A stretch of 43,526 bases of DNA from the NCBI GenBank assembly GCA_031279515.1, contig JAITII010000138.1, positions 1-43,526 of the forward strand, in the 5' to 3' direction. A program made the translations under genes and the position numbers. Positions within the stretch are counted from its first letter, which is position 1, and each line of letters begins with the position of its first letter. Of the stretch, positions 7,169 to 15,648 are shown one piece after another. This DNA is from Deltaproteobacteria bacterium. Lineage in GTDB: Bacteria; Desulfobacterota; Desulfarculia; Adiutricales; Adiutricaceae. The notes under the pieces are model-generated. The model was given only the letters and a program-made list of their open reading frames with translations. It ran no database searches and was not told the origin of the DNA.

Positions 7169-7990
7169 AATAGTTAGTGATGTTTGATATTAGCTTTTTT
7201 AAAAAGCTTAGCCTCTTTACAAAAAGCCTAAGGCTACAAGCTGGTAATAAATATTTGATCGATATTGGCTGGTGCCACAAATAAGTTGTAGCACTAGGGG
7301 AAATCAAGTGTGGATAGTTTTGGGCCTTTAGTGAGGCTTTTTAGCCTTTAAATGCCCCTTTTTCATAGGGAATATACATTAAGCCAGACAAAATGTCAAC
7401 GGTACCGGTTAAAGCCGCTTTAAGCCCCCTTTAAATGGTTGTTTTGGGTTTTTTATCTCTTAAAGGCGCGGCATTTTGAGGTGGCTTTAGGTGCGGCTAA
7501 AGCAGCAACAAAATATTAATTGACAAGGGGATATCTTAAGCTAGGGCACATGGCCAGAAACTAAGATTCCAGAGAGTTCCCTTAGCGCAGCTCCTAAGGG
7601 GAAAAACAAAGGAGACAATATTCCAAATTATGGAGATAGTTTTCGCCCCAAAATTTCGAAAGCTACCCCTGGGGGGGAAATTTTAACCCGCGCTGCGCTG
7701 CTTGCGGGCGGCAAGAAAAGAGCCCCTAGAATTTGAGCCCTTTGAAATTAGCTAAAGAGCCCTAAGGGGTAGGTTAAGGTAAATAGTTCCAAATTTTTAA
7801 GCTTAATAGTGGCCGCTCTCGAGAAAAGTCCCTTTAGATGCGAGCTTTCAAAAGGATAAAGCCAGTAGCTAAGAGCATTCCGGGTGCAATTTAGCTATCA
7901 AATTTTAGGCGCCCATCTAATGAATCTTTTTTGGCAATATCGGGCTTGCGTGCAATTTTTACTAAGGTACATGGTTTAAAATTGTCTCTC
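7169..7990. other. Non-coding stretch between tRNA-Cys and decayed genes
   Basis: No open frame of convincing composition was found on either strand. It holds scattered small hairpins, for example TTCCCTTAG/CTAAGGGGAA around 7576-7602, and GC-rich CGCTGCGCTGCTTGCGGGCG near 7690. A single TGTGGATAG at about 7310 resembles a DnaA box, but it is isolated. Confidence 0.5.
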
Positions 7991-8179
7991 TTATGCTAAA
8001 GAAGTCTTCATCAGAGCCTTTTGTAATTTTCCAGTCAATTTCTTAAGGGGCAAAAGTTTACTAGCATCAGATTCTATCTGTGATAATTCATTAAAGATTA
8101 TTTCTATTGGTTAATGGAAAATCTTTCCTTCTTTGGTATTTCTGATAACTTCAAAATCACTTAACTGGGGACGGACCAT
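7991..8179 (-). pseudogene. Small gene interrupted by one in-frame TAA
   Basis: From an ATG at 8179 the minus strand encodes MVRPQLSDFEVIRNTKEGKI plus FH, then a TAA. In the same frame it continues PIEIIFNELSQIESDASKLL, PLKKLTGKLQKALMKTSLA, and a TAA at 7991. The 63 codons are in a single frame apart from the one internal stop, and the downstream part keeps amphipathic helical composition, so the break looks recent. Function unknown. It belongs to the same decayed stretch as the genes at 5454-6825. Confidence 0.5.
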
Positions 8180-8250
8180 CTGGCAGGGGAGGAAATAATT
8201 TTTTTAAATATATAGTGGGGATAAGTTTGAAAATATCTAATCTTCTTCTA

Positions 8251-8288
8251 TTGGCGATGCCCCCATTTTCTAATGGTGATGCCCCCAT
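8251..8288. repeat. Short direct repeat, GATGCCCCCAT twice
   Basis: TTGGCGATGCCCCCAT and ATGGTGATGCCCCCAT occur 22 nt apart, followed by a GATTTTTT triplet repeat (8290-8314). They sit between the decayed gene and the iteron-like array. Confidence 0.7.
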
Positions 8289-8335
8289 CGGATTTTTTGA
8301 TTTTTTGATTTTTTAAAAAAAGCATTAGCATTATC

Positions 8336-8402
8336 ATTAACAATTGTTGCGATGACGCAATATTATTAACAATTGTTGCAATGACGCAATATTATTAACA
8401 AT
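8336..8402. repeat. 29-bp iteron-like tandem repeat (2.3 copies)
   Basis: Two contiguous 29-bp units (8336-8364 and 8365-8393) differ at one base, and a third starts (ATTAACAAT, 8394-8402). Each holds CAATTG and a small dyad TTGC(G/A)-ATGA-CGCAA. The array is next to an extremely AT-rich stretch (8403-8560). Iterons beside AT-rich DNA are typical of replication origins or partition and operator sites, but no replication gene is adjacent, so function is undetermined. Confidence 0.8.
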
Positions 8403-8765
8403 CATATTTTCGCTAAAATCTAAAAATAGCGTTAGTCATCTAATTAAAATATTTTTAGTTAATATAATAATTAACTATATGATAAATTATTAGTATTATA
8501 TTTAGTAATTTAAATAATTAGTAAATTTACTTATATTTTATTTTTTACAAATATTGTCCCCTTATATTGTGCTTGCCATTGTCATCTATCTATATGGGGT
8601 ATCTTCAAAAAAGAGTTGGTCTCTGCTAGAATTAGTAGTTTGTTGACTATTACAAGCCCCAGTGAGCTCTGGGCGAAAGGCGCTATTTGTGTGAGGCTCA
8701 CCCGGGCTCTAAGATAAAATATGTTCTAAATAAAAAAGCTCCAATAATAGACTACGAAGGTAATT
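8403..8765. other. AT-rich block and acyl-CoA ligase leader
   Basis: 8403-8560 is almost entirely A/T. From about 8655 to 8712 a GC-rich piece (CCCAGTGAGCTCTGGGCG and GTGAGGCTCACCCGGGCTC) can fold into an imperfect hairpin just upstream of the ligase gene and may be part of its untranslated leader. No gene seen. Confidence 0.45.
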
Positions 8766-10418
8766 ATGGAAGGATATTTAGTAAATAAGACCATAGGCCA
8801 GGTGTTGGAGGAAAATGCTTCCCTCCATCCCGACTCCGAGGCTATGGTGTATCCGGATACGGGAGATCGCTACACCTGGAAGACCTTAAACGAGGAAGTG
8901 GACCTTTTGGCAAGGGGACTTTTGGCCCTGGGGGTCAAAAGTGGCGACAGGATCTCCATGTGGGCCACCAACGTTCCCCAGTGGCTTACGGTGTGTTATG
9001 CCTGTGCCAAGTTGGGGACCATCTTTGTTACGGTGAATACCCATTACCGGGTCTCTGAGATAGAGTATCTTATGAAGCAGTCGGAGTCCCATTACCTCTT
9101 TTTGATGCCAGGATTTAGGGGCTTTAGCTACGTGGGTGCCATAAATGAGATCTGCCCTGAGCTTAAGGCCCATGGCAGGGAAAAAGACTTTCACTCGGAG
9201 AATCTACCTTTTTTAAAGAAGGCCATCTTCATGGGTCCGGAAAATGAGCTTCCCGAGGGTTACCTAAGCTACAAGGAGATCTTAAGTTTAGCCCCTAAGA
9301 CGGCCCAAGAAGACTACAGAAAGATAGTGGACGCCCAGGTGCCTGATGATGTGGTAAACATGCAGTACACCTCCGGGACCACTGGTTTTCCCAAAGGGGT
9401 CATGCTCACCCACCAGAATATAGTCACCAATGGCTACTGGATAGGCAAACACCAGGGTTTTAGCCACATAGATAGGGTATGTCTGCCAGTGCCCCTGTTC
9501 CACTGTTTCGGCCTGGTACTAGGTGCCATGGCGGCTTTAAACCATGCAGCCTGCATGGTTATCCTAGATATCTATAGCGCTTTTGATATCTTGGTCAATG
9601 TTGAAAAGGAGCGTTGCACGGCGCTCTACGGCGTTCCCACTATGTTTATTAGCCTATTAGAGCAGAAGAGCTTTAATAATTTCGATCTCACCAGCCTAAG
9701 GACAGGCATCATGGCCGGGTCCCCCTGTCCCATTAAGACCATGGAAGATACCATAGAGCGCATGCACATGAAGGGCATAACTATCTGTTATGGCATGACC
9801 GAGACCAGCCCTGTGGTCTCTCAGACCAATCAGGAAGACTCCATGGAAAAGCGTACGGGTACCGTAGGAAGGCCTATGCCAGGGGTAGAGCTGAGGATAG
9901 GCGAGCCCGATACCAGTAACGTTTTAGCCCAAGGCGAAGTGGGGGAGGTGCAGGTGCGCGGTTACGTGAACATGCGCGGCTACTATAACTTAAAGGAGGC
10001 CACGGAAAAGATCCTGGACAAAGACGGCTGGATCCACACCGGAGACCTAGGAAAGTTTGATGAGGACGGATATCTGGTCATAACCGGCCGGTGGAAAGAC
10101 ATGATAATAAGAGCCGGAGAGAACATCTATCCCACCGAGGTGGAAGAGGCCATCCGCCATATGCCCGGTGTGAGCGATGTAGCCGTTGTGGCCGTTCCTT
10201 CCACCCTCCACGGGGAAGAGTTGGGCTGCTTTATCATCACCGACGAGGGCCATCCGCCTATAACTGCCAAAGAGGTCAAAAAATACCTAAGACCCAGGAT
10301 AGCGGGCTATAAGATACCCCGCTATGTAACTACTGTACCCCAGTTCCACCTTACAGCCAGCGGCAAGATCCAGAAGTTTAAGCTCCGTGAAGATGCGGCC
10401 AAGCTCTGGGGGAAATAG
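8766..10418 (+). CDS. Fatty acyl-CoA synthetase, AMP-binding (FadD/medium-chain type)
   Basis: This 550-residue ANL-superfamily enzyme activates a carboxylic acid to acyl-AMP and then acyl-CoA. Visible motifs are the P-loop YTSGTTGFPKG (201-211), VPLFHCFG, YGMTETSP, the hinge HTGDLGKFDEDGYLVITGR followed by KDMIIRAGENIYPTEVEEAI, and the catalytic lysine K534 in TASGKIQKFKL. Length and motifs fit medium- or long-chain fatty acyl-CoA ligases such as FadD/YngI; the chain length is not predictable. GAAGG lies 8 nt before the ATG. It is followed 159 bp later by dapL on the same strand. The intervening DNA contains T-rich stretches after weak stems, so co-transcription is uncertain. A 10-bp near-perfect palindrome sits at 9540-9560. 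Confidence 0.94.
   Translation: MEGYLVNKTIGQVLEENASLHPDSEAMVYPDTGDRYTWKTLNEEVDLLARGLLALGVKSGDRISMWATNVPQWLTVCYACAKLGTIFVTVNTHYRVSEIEYLMKQSESHYLFLMPGFRGFSYVGAINEICPELKAHGREKDFHSENLPFLKKAIFMGPENELPEGYLSYKEILSLAPKTAQEDYRKIVDAQVPDDVVNMQYTSGTTGFPKGVMLTHQNIVTNGYWIGKHQGFSHIDRVCLPVPLFHCFGLVLGAMAALNHAACMVILDIYSAFDILVNVEKERCTALYGVPTMFISLLEQKSFNNFDLTSLRTGIMAGSPCPIKTMEDTIERMHMKGITICYGMTETSPVVSQTNQEDSMEKRTGTVGRPMPGVELRIGEPDTSNVLAQGEVGEVQVRGYVNMRGYYNLKEATEKILDKDGWIHTGDLGKFDEDGYLVITGRWKDMIIRAGENIYPTEVEEAIRHMPGVSDVAVVAVPSTLHGEELGCFIITDEGHPPITAKEVKKYLRPRIAGYKIPRYVTTVPQFHLTASGKIQKFKLREDAAKLWGK
9540..9560. repeat. Intragenic palindrome in the acyl-CoA ligase gene
   Basis: AACCATGCAG (9540-9549) and CTGCATGGTT (9551-9560) are perfect inverted copies around one base, within codons for NHAACMV. 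Confidence 0.7.
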
Positions 10419-10577
10419 GGTAAATTGCCTAAGGGTATAGGCATCCGGTGCTTTTTTCCTCTAAAAAGCTTTTTTTGCATTTTTTATAGTAGCAAAGGTA
10501 AGCTATTAGCAGGCTAGTTACAAACTTTCATTAAAAAAACATAGAAAAAATAGAGACCCTTAGGGAGACTCCTTACC

Positions 10578-11744
10578 ATGGCATTTCAATTTTCCGAAAG
10601 GCTAAAGGCCTTGCCCCCGTATCTTTTTCAAGAGCTAGACAGCCTCCGCGATAAGGTTGTAGCCAAGGGTGTGGACGTCATAGACCTGGGCGTAGGGGAT
10701 CCCGACCGCCCGACGCCCGATTATGTCATAGAGGCTTTGTACAAGGCGGCCAAAGATCCGGCCAACCACAAGTACCCTGTGTACTCTGGGATGGACTCTT
10801 TTCGCAAAGTTGTGGCAAACTGGTATAAAAAGCGCCATAACGTGGATTTGGTCCCAGATCAGGTGTGTTCTCTTATAGGCTCCAAAGAAGGCATATCGCA
10901 AATCCATTTGGCGTTTATAAACCCTAATGATGTGGTCCTGTGTCCGGAACCCTGTTATCCGGTATACATAAGCGGAACAGGATTTGCCGGAGCTATGAAC
11001 TATTTTATGCCCCTTTTGGAGAAAAATAGCTATCTGCCGGACCTGGATGCCATCCCCCAGGATACTTTAAAAAATGCTAAGCTCATCTGGGTAAACTATC
11101 CCAATAACCCCACCGGAGCGTCCGCTCCGGTGGGGTTCTATGAAAGGCTTATTAAATTTGCCGAAAAATGGGATCTTATCATCTGTTCCGACGCTGCCTA
11201 CAGTGAAGTTACTTCTCTTCCCAGACCCCACCCCAGCATCCTGGAATGCAAAGGCGCTCTGGAAAGGGCGGTGGAATTCAACTCCCTCTCCAAGCCATTT
11301 AACATGACAGGCTGGCGCATAGGTTGGGCTGCGGGCAACCTTACCTTGATCCAGGGCCTGGGCAAGATCAAAAGTAACGTGGACTCAGGGATCTTCCAGG
11401 CAGTGCAACTGGCTGCCATAGCGGCCTTAGAGGGCGATCTAGCCATCATCAAAGAGATGGGCGAGCTCTACGCCGAAAGGCGTAAGGTCCTAACCAAGGG
11501 CTTAGATGCTATGGGCTTAGAGTATCTTAAGACGGATTACACCTTCTACGTCTGGGCTAAGGTGCCAAAAGGGGCAAGTTCTAAATGGTTCTCATCCGTT
11601 CTTTTGGAGAAAAGCGGAGTGGTCTGTACCCCAGGTGTCGGTTTCGGGCCTTCCGGAGAGGGCTACGTGCGTTTCGCCCTGGTGCAGGAAATACCCAGGC
11701 TTAAAGAGGCTGCAGACCGCATTTCCACTATCAAGGTAAGTTAA
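10578..11744 (+). CDS. dapL: LL-diaminopimelate aminotransferase
   Basis: This 388-residue fold-type I PLP aminotransferase has the DapL-style N terminus (RLKALPPYLFQELD, then VIDLGVGDPDRPTP). It also has YPNNPTG (174-180), SDAAYSE with D205 and Y208, and SLSKPFNMTGWRIGW with the PLP lysine K239. The enzyme converts tetrahydrodipicolinate directly to LL-diaminopimelate for lysine and peptidoglycan synthesis, a route common in delta-proteobacteria, Chlamydiae and plants. Length matches the family. Other aspartate-type aminotransferases are possible, but these features favour DapL. GGGAG precedes the ATG. The segment PTGASAPVG is encoded by a perfect 14-bp hairpin, where relatives usually read PTGAVA-like sequence. 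Confidence 0.87.
   Translation: MAFQFSERLKALPPYLFQELDSLRDKVVAKGVDVIDLGVGDPDRPTPDYVIEALYKAAKDPANHKYPVYSGMDSFRKVVANWYKKRHNVDLVPDQVCSLIGSKEGISQIHLAFINPNDVVLCPEPCYPVYISGTGFAGAMNYFMPLLEKNSYLPDLDAIPQDTLKNAKLIWVNYPNNPTGASAPVGFYERLIKFAEKWDLIICSDAAYSEVTSLPRPHPSILECKGALERAVEFNSLSKPFNMTGWRIGWAAGNLTLIQGLGKIKSNVDSGIFQAVQLAAIAALEGDLAIIKEMGELYAERRKVLTKGLDAMGLEYLKTDYTFYVWAKVPKGASSKWFSSVLLEKSGVVCTPGVGFGPSGEGYVRFALVQEIPRLKEAADRISTIKVS
11106..11137. repeat. Intragenic perfect inverted repeat in dapL (14-bp stem, 4-nt loop)
   Basis: AACCCCACCGGAGC (11106-11119) pairs base for base with GCTCCGGTGGGGTT (11124-11137) around GTCC. It covers codons 177-187, including the conserved NPTG substrate-binding turn, so the conserved residues are kept while the codons form a GC-rich hairpin. 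Confidence 0.92.
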
Positions 11745-11881
11745 ATTTACTTCCTCTTTCTCTTTGAGCCAGAAAACTCTAGATAGTTCTAGAAAAATCC
11801 TCTTTTTTATTGGCTTAGGGGATTTTTATGGCCTATTTCTAAAGCTCGTACCCGCCGGGATCTGAGGGGGCTCCAGTAAGG

Positions 11882-12844
11882 TTAAATATCCACTATGGAA
11901 AAAATGAACATAAAGATAGGGATGGTAACTAAAGATAGGATAGTGGAAAAGGAGACCACTACCGAGGCGAAGCTGGTATCTGAGGAATGGTAGCCTGACA
12001 TGAGGGCCAAGTTGGTAGCTGATGGCAGGGAGGATTGGATGATAAAGACCTTTATCATTAGAGATGGTAGCTGAGGAAAAAGAAGTCTGGCTAATAAGAG
12101 GACGCATAAGGGCGACAGGATGAACCTGCCGGTTAAGACCATTATGAGGTCTAAATCCGGCTTTAAAGCTTCTAATTTACAGCTAGCTAAGGTGATCCCG
12201 ATAAAGAGGAGCGCCAAAGGCGTAGTAAGGGATCCCACCATGGAGCAGCTGTCCATGAATACCTTGGGCGGGTGGTAGGCCAGGACTATACAGCATATGC
12301 CTATGAGAAAGCCCAGTAAAGGTGGTGATAGAATAGCCTTTAAGGCCAATAGTCCCCTGAACTTTTCTGGAGGCCGCTCTCCGTCCAATGAGAGGCTATA
12401 GTTGCCTATGGTCCAGAAAAAGCTACTATTGGCAAAAAAGTATAATAGGACGTAGGGGAGGGCATCGGGACCAAAGAGGGCTAGATTTACAGGTAGTCCT
12501 ATAAAGATAGTGTTACTGGTGGCTGCCCCCACGCTGATAATGCCCCTTCTTGACTTTTTTGCATTGCGGAGCTTGGTGTACAAGACTCCCAGGAAGAAAA
12601 TAGTAAGTATCGAAAGAATGGGGATAATAGAGCCGTAGATGAGGTGCTCCAGCTGGTCTCGGTTAAAGGAATTGACGACGGAGACAAAAAGGTAAGGTGG
12701 CAGCGCCACTTGGGTCACCAGCTTGGGAAAGATCTGTCTGGCCTCAAAACCAAGGTACCCGCTCCTGGCAAGAAAAAAACCCAGAAGACCCACTAGATAA
12801 AGTCCCAAGACGCTTTGGGAGGTTTGTACGATGACGGCCCACAT
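11882..12844 (-). CDS. AEC-family (auxin efflux carrier-like) transporter
   Basis: This 320-residue polytopic membrane protein has about ten predicted hydrophobic segments in the two-half arrangement of the AEC/PIN-like family. It has an N-terminal GLYLVGLLGFFLARSGYL, a polar helix break SVGAATSNTIFIGLPVNLAL (crossover motif, first half), and a matching SSLPSATNLALMSGYHSSD in the second half. Bacterial members export or take up small organic acids such as malate or malonate. It converges with dapL (138 bp between stops). The next gene upstream, lon, is separated by two hairpins, so it is probably monocistronic. No clear ribosome-binding site precedes its ATG. Substrate unknown. Confidence 0.88.
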   Translation of the reverse strand: MWAVIVQTSQSVLGLYLVGLLGFFLARSGYLGFEARQIFPKLVTQVALPPYLFVSVVNSFNRDQLEHLIYGSIIPILSILTIFFLGVLYTKLRNAKKSRRGIISVGAATSNTIFIGLPVNLALFGPDALPYVLLYFFANSSFFWTIGNYSLSLDGERPPEKFRGLLALKAILSPPLLGFLIGICCIVLAYHPPKVFMDSCSMVGSLTTPLALLFIGITLASCKLEALKPDLDLIMVLTGRFILSPLCVLLLARLLFPQLPSLMIKVFIIQSSLPSATNLALMSGYHSSDTSFASVVVSFSTILSLVTIPIFMFIFSIVDI

Positions 12845-12933
12845 GTGCTAGATTGTAAGCTTTACTAAGTCAGAGGTCAAAATTTTGAAGCTTAACATTT
12901 CTTTGATCCTGGCTTAATATCATTTTTGTAAAT

Positions 12934-12972
12934 AAAAAAACGGCCCCAGGAAGAAATACTCTCCTGGGGCCG
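12934..12972 (-). terminator. Intrinsic terminator on the minus strand downstream of lon
   Basis: CGGCCCCAGGA (12941-12951) and TCCTGGGGCCG (12962-12972) form an 11-bp GC-rich stem. On the minus strand the stem is followed by seven T residues (12940-12934), a canonical Rho-independent terminator. It lies 250 bp beyond the lon stop and 90 bp before the AEC gene start. Confidence 0.9.
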
Positions 12973-13055
12973 CTTCTGGCCTCCCACGACCAAATTTAAG
13001 CTTAGGGTTCTAGAGACCTAAAGCACTTGTTAAAACCTTAAAAAAGCTGGGCCTA

Positions 13056-13091
13056 TTCCCTTTTGGCACAAATCTTTGTGCCAAAAGGGGA
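13056..13091. terminator. Strong hairpin in the lon 3' region
   Basis: CCCTTTTGGCACAAA (13058-13072) pairs with TTTGTGCCAAAAGGG (13075-13089), 15 bp, extended by a G-T and a T-A pair, with a 2-nt loop. No T-tract follows on the minus strand, so it may stabilise the lon mRNA end or act as a protein site; the true terminator follows at 12934-12972. Confidence 0.7.
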
Positions 13092-13224
13092 AAAATATGT
13101 AAAAGGTGCCAGTAGCAAGGGGATTGCTTTCTAGCCAGGGCTTTTAAAAAATAAGCAAAAAACAGCAAAATGTAAAAAACCTAAAAGGGGAGAGAAAATT
13201 TTACAAATTTTTTTCTCCAGCGCA

Positions 13225-15648
13225 TTAATGGCCTATTGGGGTCTCTTTTTCCTCCATAAGAGCCAGGGTTAAGACCTTATCTAAGGTGTCCACAGGGGTT
13301 ATCTCAAGACCCTTTAAGACGTCGCGGGGCAAGTTTTTTAAATCTTCCAGGTTGCGGGTAGGAATTAAGACGTTCTTAATCCCGGCTCTCTTGGCAGCTA
13401 AGAGCTTTTCCCGTAGGCCTCCCACTGGCAGGACAAGTCCCCTTAAAGAGATCTCGCCGGTCATTGCCAGATTGGGTTTTACCTTGCGATTTCCCACTAA
13501 AGATACTATGGCTGTAGCCAATCCCACGCCAGCTGAGGGACCATCTTTGGGAATAGCCCCTTGGGGGAGGTGGACATGGATGTCATGGTTTTTGAACCAG
13601 TTCTCGTCCAATCCCCAATCCCGCGCCTTGGAGCGCACATAACTGATGGCGGCCTGGGCGGACTCTTTCATGACGTCCCCCAGTTGTCCAGTTAGGGACA
13701 GCTTTCCTTTACCTGGCATGCCCACGGCTTCCATCAACATGATGTCTCCGCCTCCGGCTGTCCAGGCAAGGCCTGTGACCACACCGCTGGCAGGCTCTGA
13801 GCTCAGCATTTCAGCGCGGCGCAAGGGGGGTCCTAGGATGGAGATAAATTCTGAGCGGTCTATCTCTGAGGCAAAGTCTTCTCCCAGGGCCTTGGCCATG
13901 GAGCGCGATCTAACCAGGGCGGAGAGGTTTCTAGTTAGTTCCCGGCAGCCGGCTTCCCAGGTGTGAGAGCTGATGAGATGGGCGAGCTCCTCTTTTTTAA
14001 TATTAAGTTCGCCCTCATCCAGCCCGTGGCGCAAGAGCTCTTTAGGCCAGAGGTGCCTCATAGCTATTTCCACCTTTTCTTCTGTGGAGTAGCCCTCTAC
14101 TTCTATGATCTCTAGGCGGTCTCTTAAGGGGGGCGGCACCTCCTCCAAGACATTGGCTGTCAGGATAAAGAGCACCTTTGACAGATCAAAGGGTAGCTCC
14201 AAAAAGTGATCTGTGAAGTTGGAATTCTGCTCTGGGTCTAAGGCTTCCAAAAGCGCGGCCCCTGGATCGCCCCCTGGTCCCGTGGCCATCTTGTCCAATT
14301 CGTCTAAGAGGACCACCGGGTTTCTTACCCCGGCTTTCTTTAAGCCTGCTATGACCCTGCCTGGCCTTGCGCCAACATAGGCGCGCCTGTGGCCTCGTAT
14401 TTCGGCCTCATCCCGCAGTCCTCCCAAGGAAAGCCTCACGAATTTCCGGCCCAGACACTCGGCTATGGACTTACCTAAACTGGTCTTTCCCACGCCGGGA
14501 GGACCAGTAAGGCACAAGATGGGCGTCTTGGCCGTACCTTGGGTGAGCTGAAAGACAGCTAAAAACTCCAAGATACGCCTTTTGACCTTGTCCAGCCCGT
14601 AGTGGTCCCTATCCAAGATGGCCTTGGCCTCTTTGAGGTCTGAGGTGGCCACAGTCTCTTCTTTCCAGGGTAGCTCGGAAAGCCATTCCAGGTAGTTGGT
14701 GATGACACCACACTCCATGGACTGGGGCGGCATGGCCGACAGCCTGTCGATTTCCCTTGTAGCAGCCGTGCGGGCCTCTTCCGGTAATTCTATGGCCTCC
14801 AGCTTCTTTTCGAAATCCCTGGCAGCCTGAGACCCAGGTTCGTCTCCTTCCCCCAATTCCGCCTGGATAGCTTTTATCTGCTCCCTTAGGTGCATTTCCC
14901 TGTGCTTTTTATCCAGACAGGCCTCTATCCTCTGGGTTATGGCCCTTCCGGCTTGCCTATTGGAAAGCTCTAAGGTCAGGTGCTCCAAAAGCTTTAAGTA
15001 CCTGTGCTTGAGTCCAGCAATAAGGAGGTACTCGGCTTTAGCTTGGTGATTTAAGGGTATGGAGGCCATGAGGAGATCGGCTAAGAGCACCGGCTCACTG
15101 TCTAAAAGCGTGTTTAGCTTAAAGACATCCACGGGAATTCCTGGGACGAACTTTAAAAGTTCGGCGAAAAGCCTTTTGGCCTCTAAGATCATGGGGCGCA
15201 GAGTGCTGTAATCCTCAGTGGAAAGTTCCACTTGGGGAACTATCTTAACTAGAGGGATTATCCCTCCAGTTAAGATCTGGGAAAAGGAAATACGGCACAG
15301 ACCCTGCACGAGGACCCTCATAGGCTCAGGTGCCTCACCTTTTACCTCCAGGATCTGAGCTGCCACACCCACGGGGAAGAAGTCGGAAGGCAATAAGTTC
15401 TCCATATCCACCTCGCAGGTTTTAAGAGCGAAGAGAGCCAAGATCTTGTCCCCATTTTCCGCCCTTAAGACTGCTTGCCTAGATACATGCTCATCCACGC
15501 AGATGGTGGAGGTGATGTTGGGATAGGTGTTTAGTTCCATCATGGGAAGTAAATGTAAGAATTCAGGAAGCTCAAGCCCCTGTGGCGCCTCTTTGACTGC
15601 CACTTCACCAGGTTTATGACTTCCTATAGAAAATAGATCGTATGTCAC
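13225..15648 (-). CDS. lon: ATP-dependent protease Lon (LonA)
   Basis: This 807-residue LonA protease has an N-terminal LON substrate domain (about 28-230) and a coiled-coil linker (about 240-330). The AAA+ module has Walker A GPPGVGKT (382-389), Walker B VVLLDELDK (445-453) and LRDEAEIRGHRRAYVGARPG. The C-terminal protease domain has catalytic S705 in KDGPSAG and K748 in REKLLAAKRAG. It degrades misfolded and short-lived regulatory proteins in the cytosol. The start is GTG at 15648-15646, supported by GGAG 6 nt upstream. It is followed by two hairpins, the second a true terminator. A 1-kb AT-rich region lies upstream. The N-terminal domain contains two palindromic coding stretches. Confidence 0.97.
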   Translation of the reverse strand: MTYDLFSIGSHKPGEVAVKEAPQGLELPEFLHLLPMMELNTYPNITSTICVDEHVSRQAVLRAENGDKILALFALKTCEVDMENLLPSDFFPVGVAAQILEVKGEAPEPMRVLVQGLCRISFSQILTGGIIPLVKIVPQVELSTEDYSTLRPMILEAKRLFAELLKFVPGIPVDVFKLNTLLDSEPVLLADLLMASIPLNHQAKAEYLLIAGLKHRYLKLLEHLTLELSNRQAGRAITQRIEACLDKKHREMHLREQIKAIQAELGEGDEPGSQAARDFEKKLEAIELPEEARTAATREIDRLSAMPPQSMECGVITNYLEWLSELPWKEETVATSDLKEAKAILDRDHYGLDKVKRRILEFLAVFQLTQGTAKTPILCLTGPPGVGKTSLGKSIAECLGRKFVRLSLGGLRDEAEIRGHRRAYVGARPGRVIAGLKKAGVRNPVVLLDELDKMATGPGGDPGAALLEALDPEQNSNFTDHFLELPFDLSKVLFILTANVLEEVPPPLRDRLEIIEVEGYSTEEKVEIAMRHLWPKELLRHGLDEGELNIKKEELAHLISSHTWEAGCRELTRNLSALVRSRSMAKALGEDFASEIDRSEFISILGPPLRRAEMLSSEPASGVVTGLAWTAGGGDIMLMEAVGMPGKGKLSLTGQLGDVMKESAQAAISYVRSKARDWGLDENWFKNHDIHVHLPQGAIPKDGPSAGVGLATAIVSLVGNRKVKPNLAMTGEISLRGLVLPVGGLREKLLAAKRAGIKNVLIPTRNLEDLKNLPRDVLKGLEITPVDTLDKVLTLALMEEKETPIGH
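15147..15163. repeat. Intragenic palindrome in lon
   Basis: CGAACTTT and AAAGTTCG meet around one A (15147-15163), inside the N-terminal domain. Confidence 0.6.
15242..15276. repeat. Intragenic near-perfect inverted repeat in lon (16-bp stem, one mismatch)
   Basis: Arms 15242-15257 and 15261-15276 pair over 16 bp with a single A-C mismatch and a TTA loop. They encode ILTGGIIPLVKI (125-136) in the N-terminal domain. The single mismatch is what a partly corrected quasi-palindrome would look like. Confidence 0.85.

Noticed and set aside
5454-8179. Recoding of TAA or TAG as a sense codon to explain the internal stops
   Set aside because: Intact genes of the window use TAA, TAG and TGA as normal stops (for example TAA for dapL and TAG for yebC and ruvC), and the broken genes also need frameshifts.
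7310-8560. Chromosomal origin oriC
   Set aside because: Only one DnaA-box-like TGTGGATAG is seen and no dnaA, dnaN, gidA or similar gene is near; the iteron array alone is insufficient.
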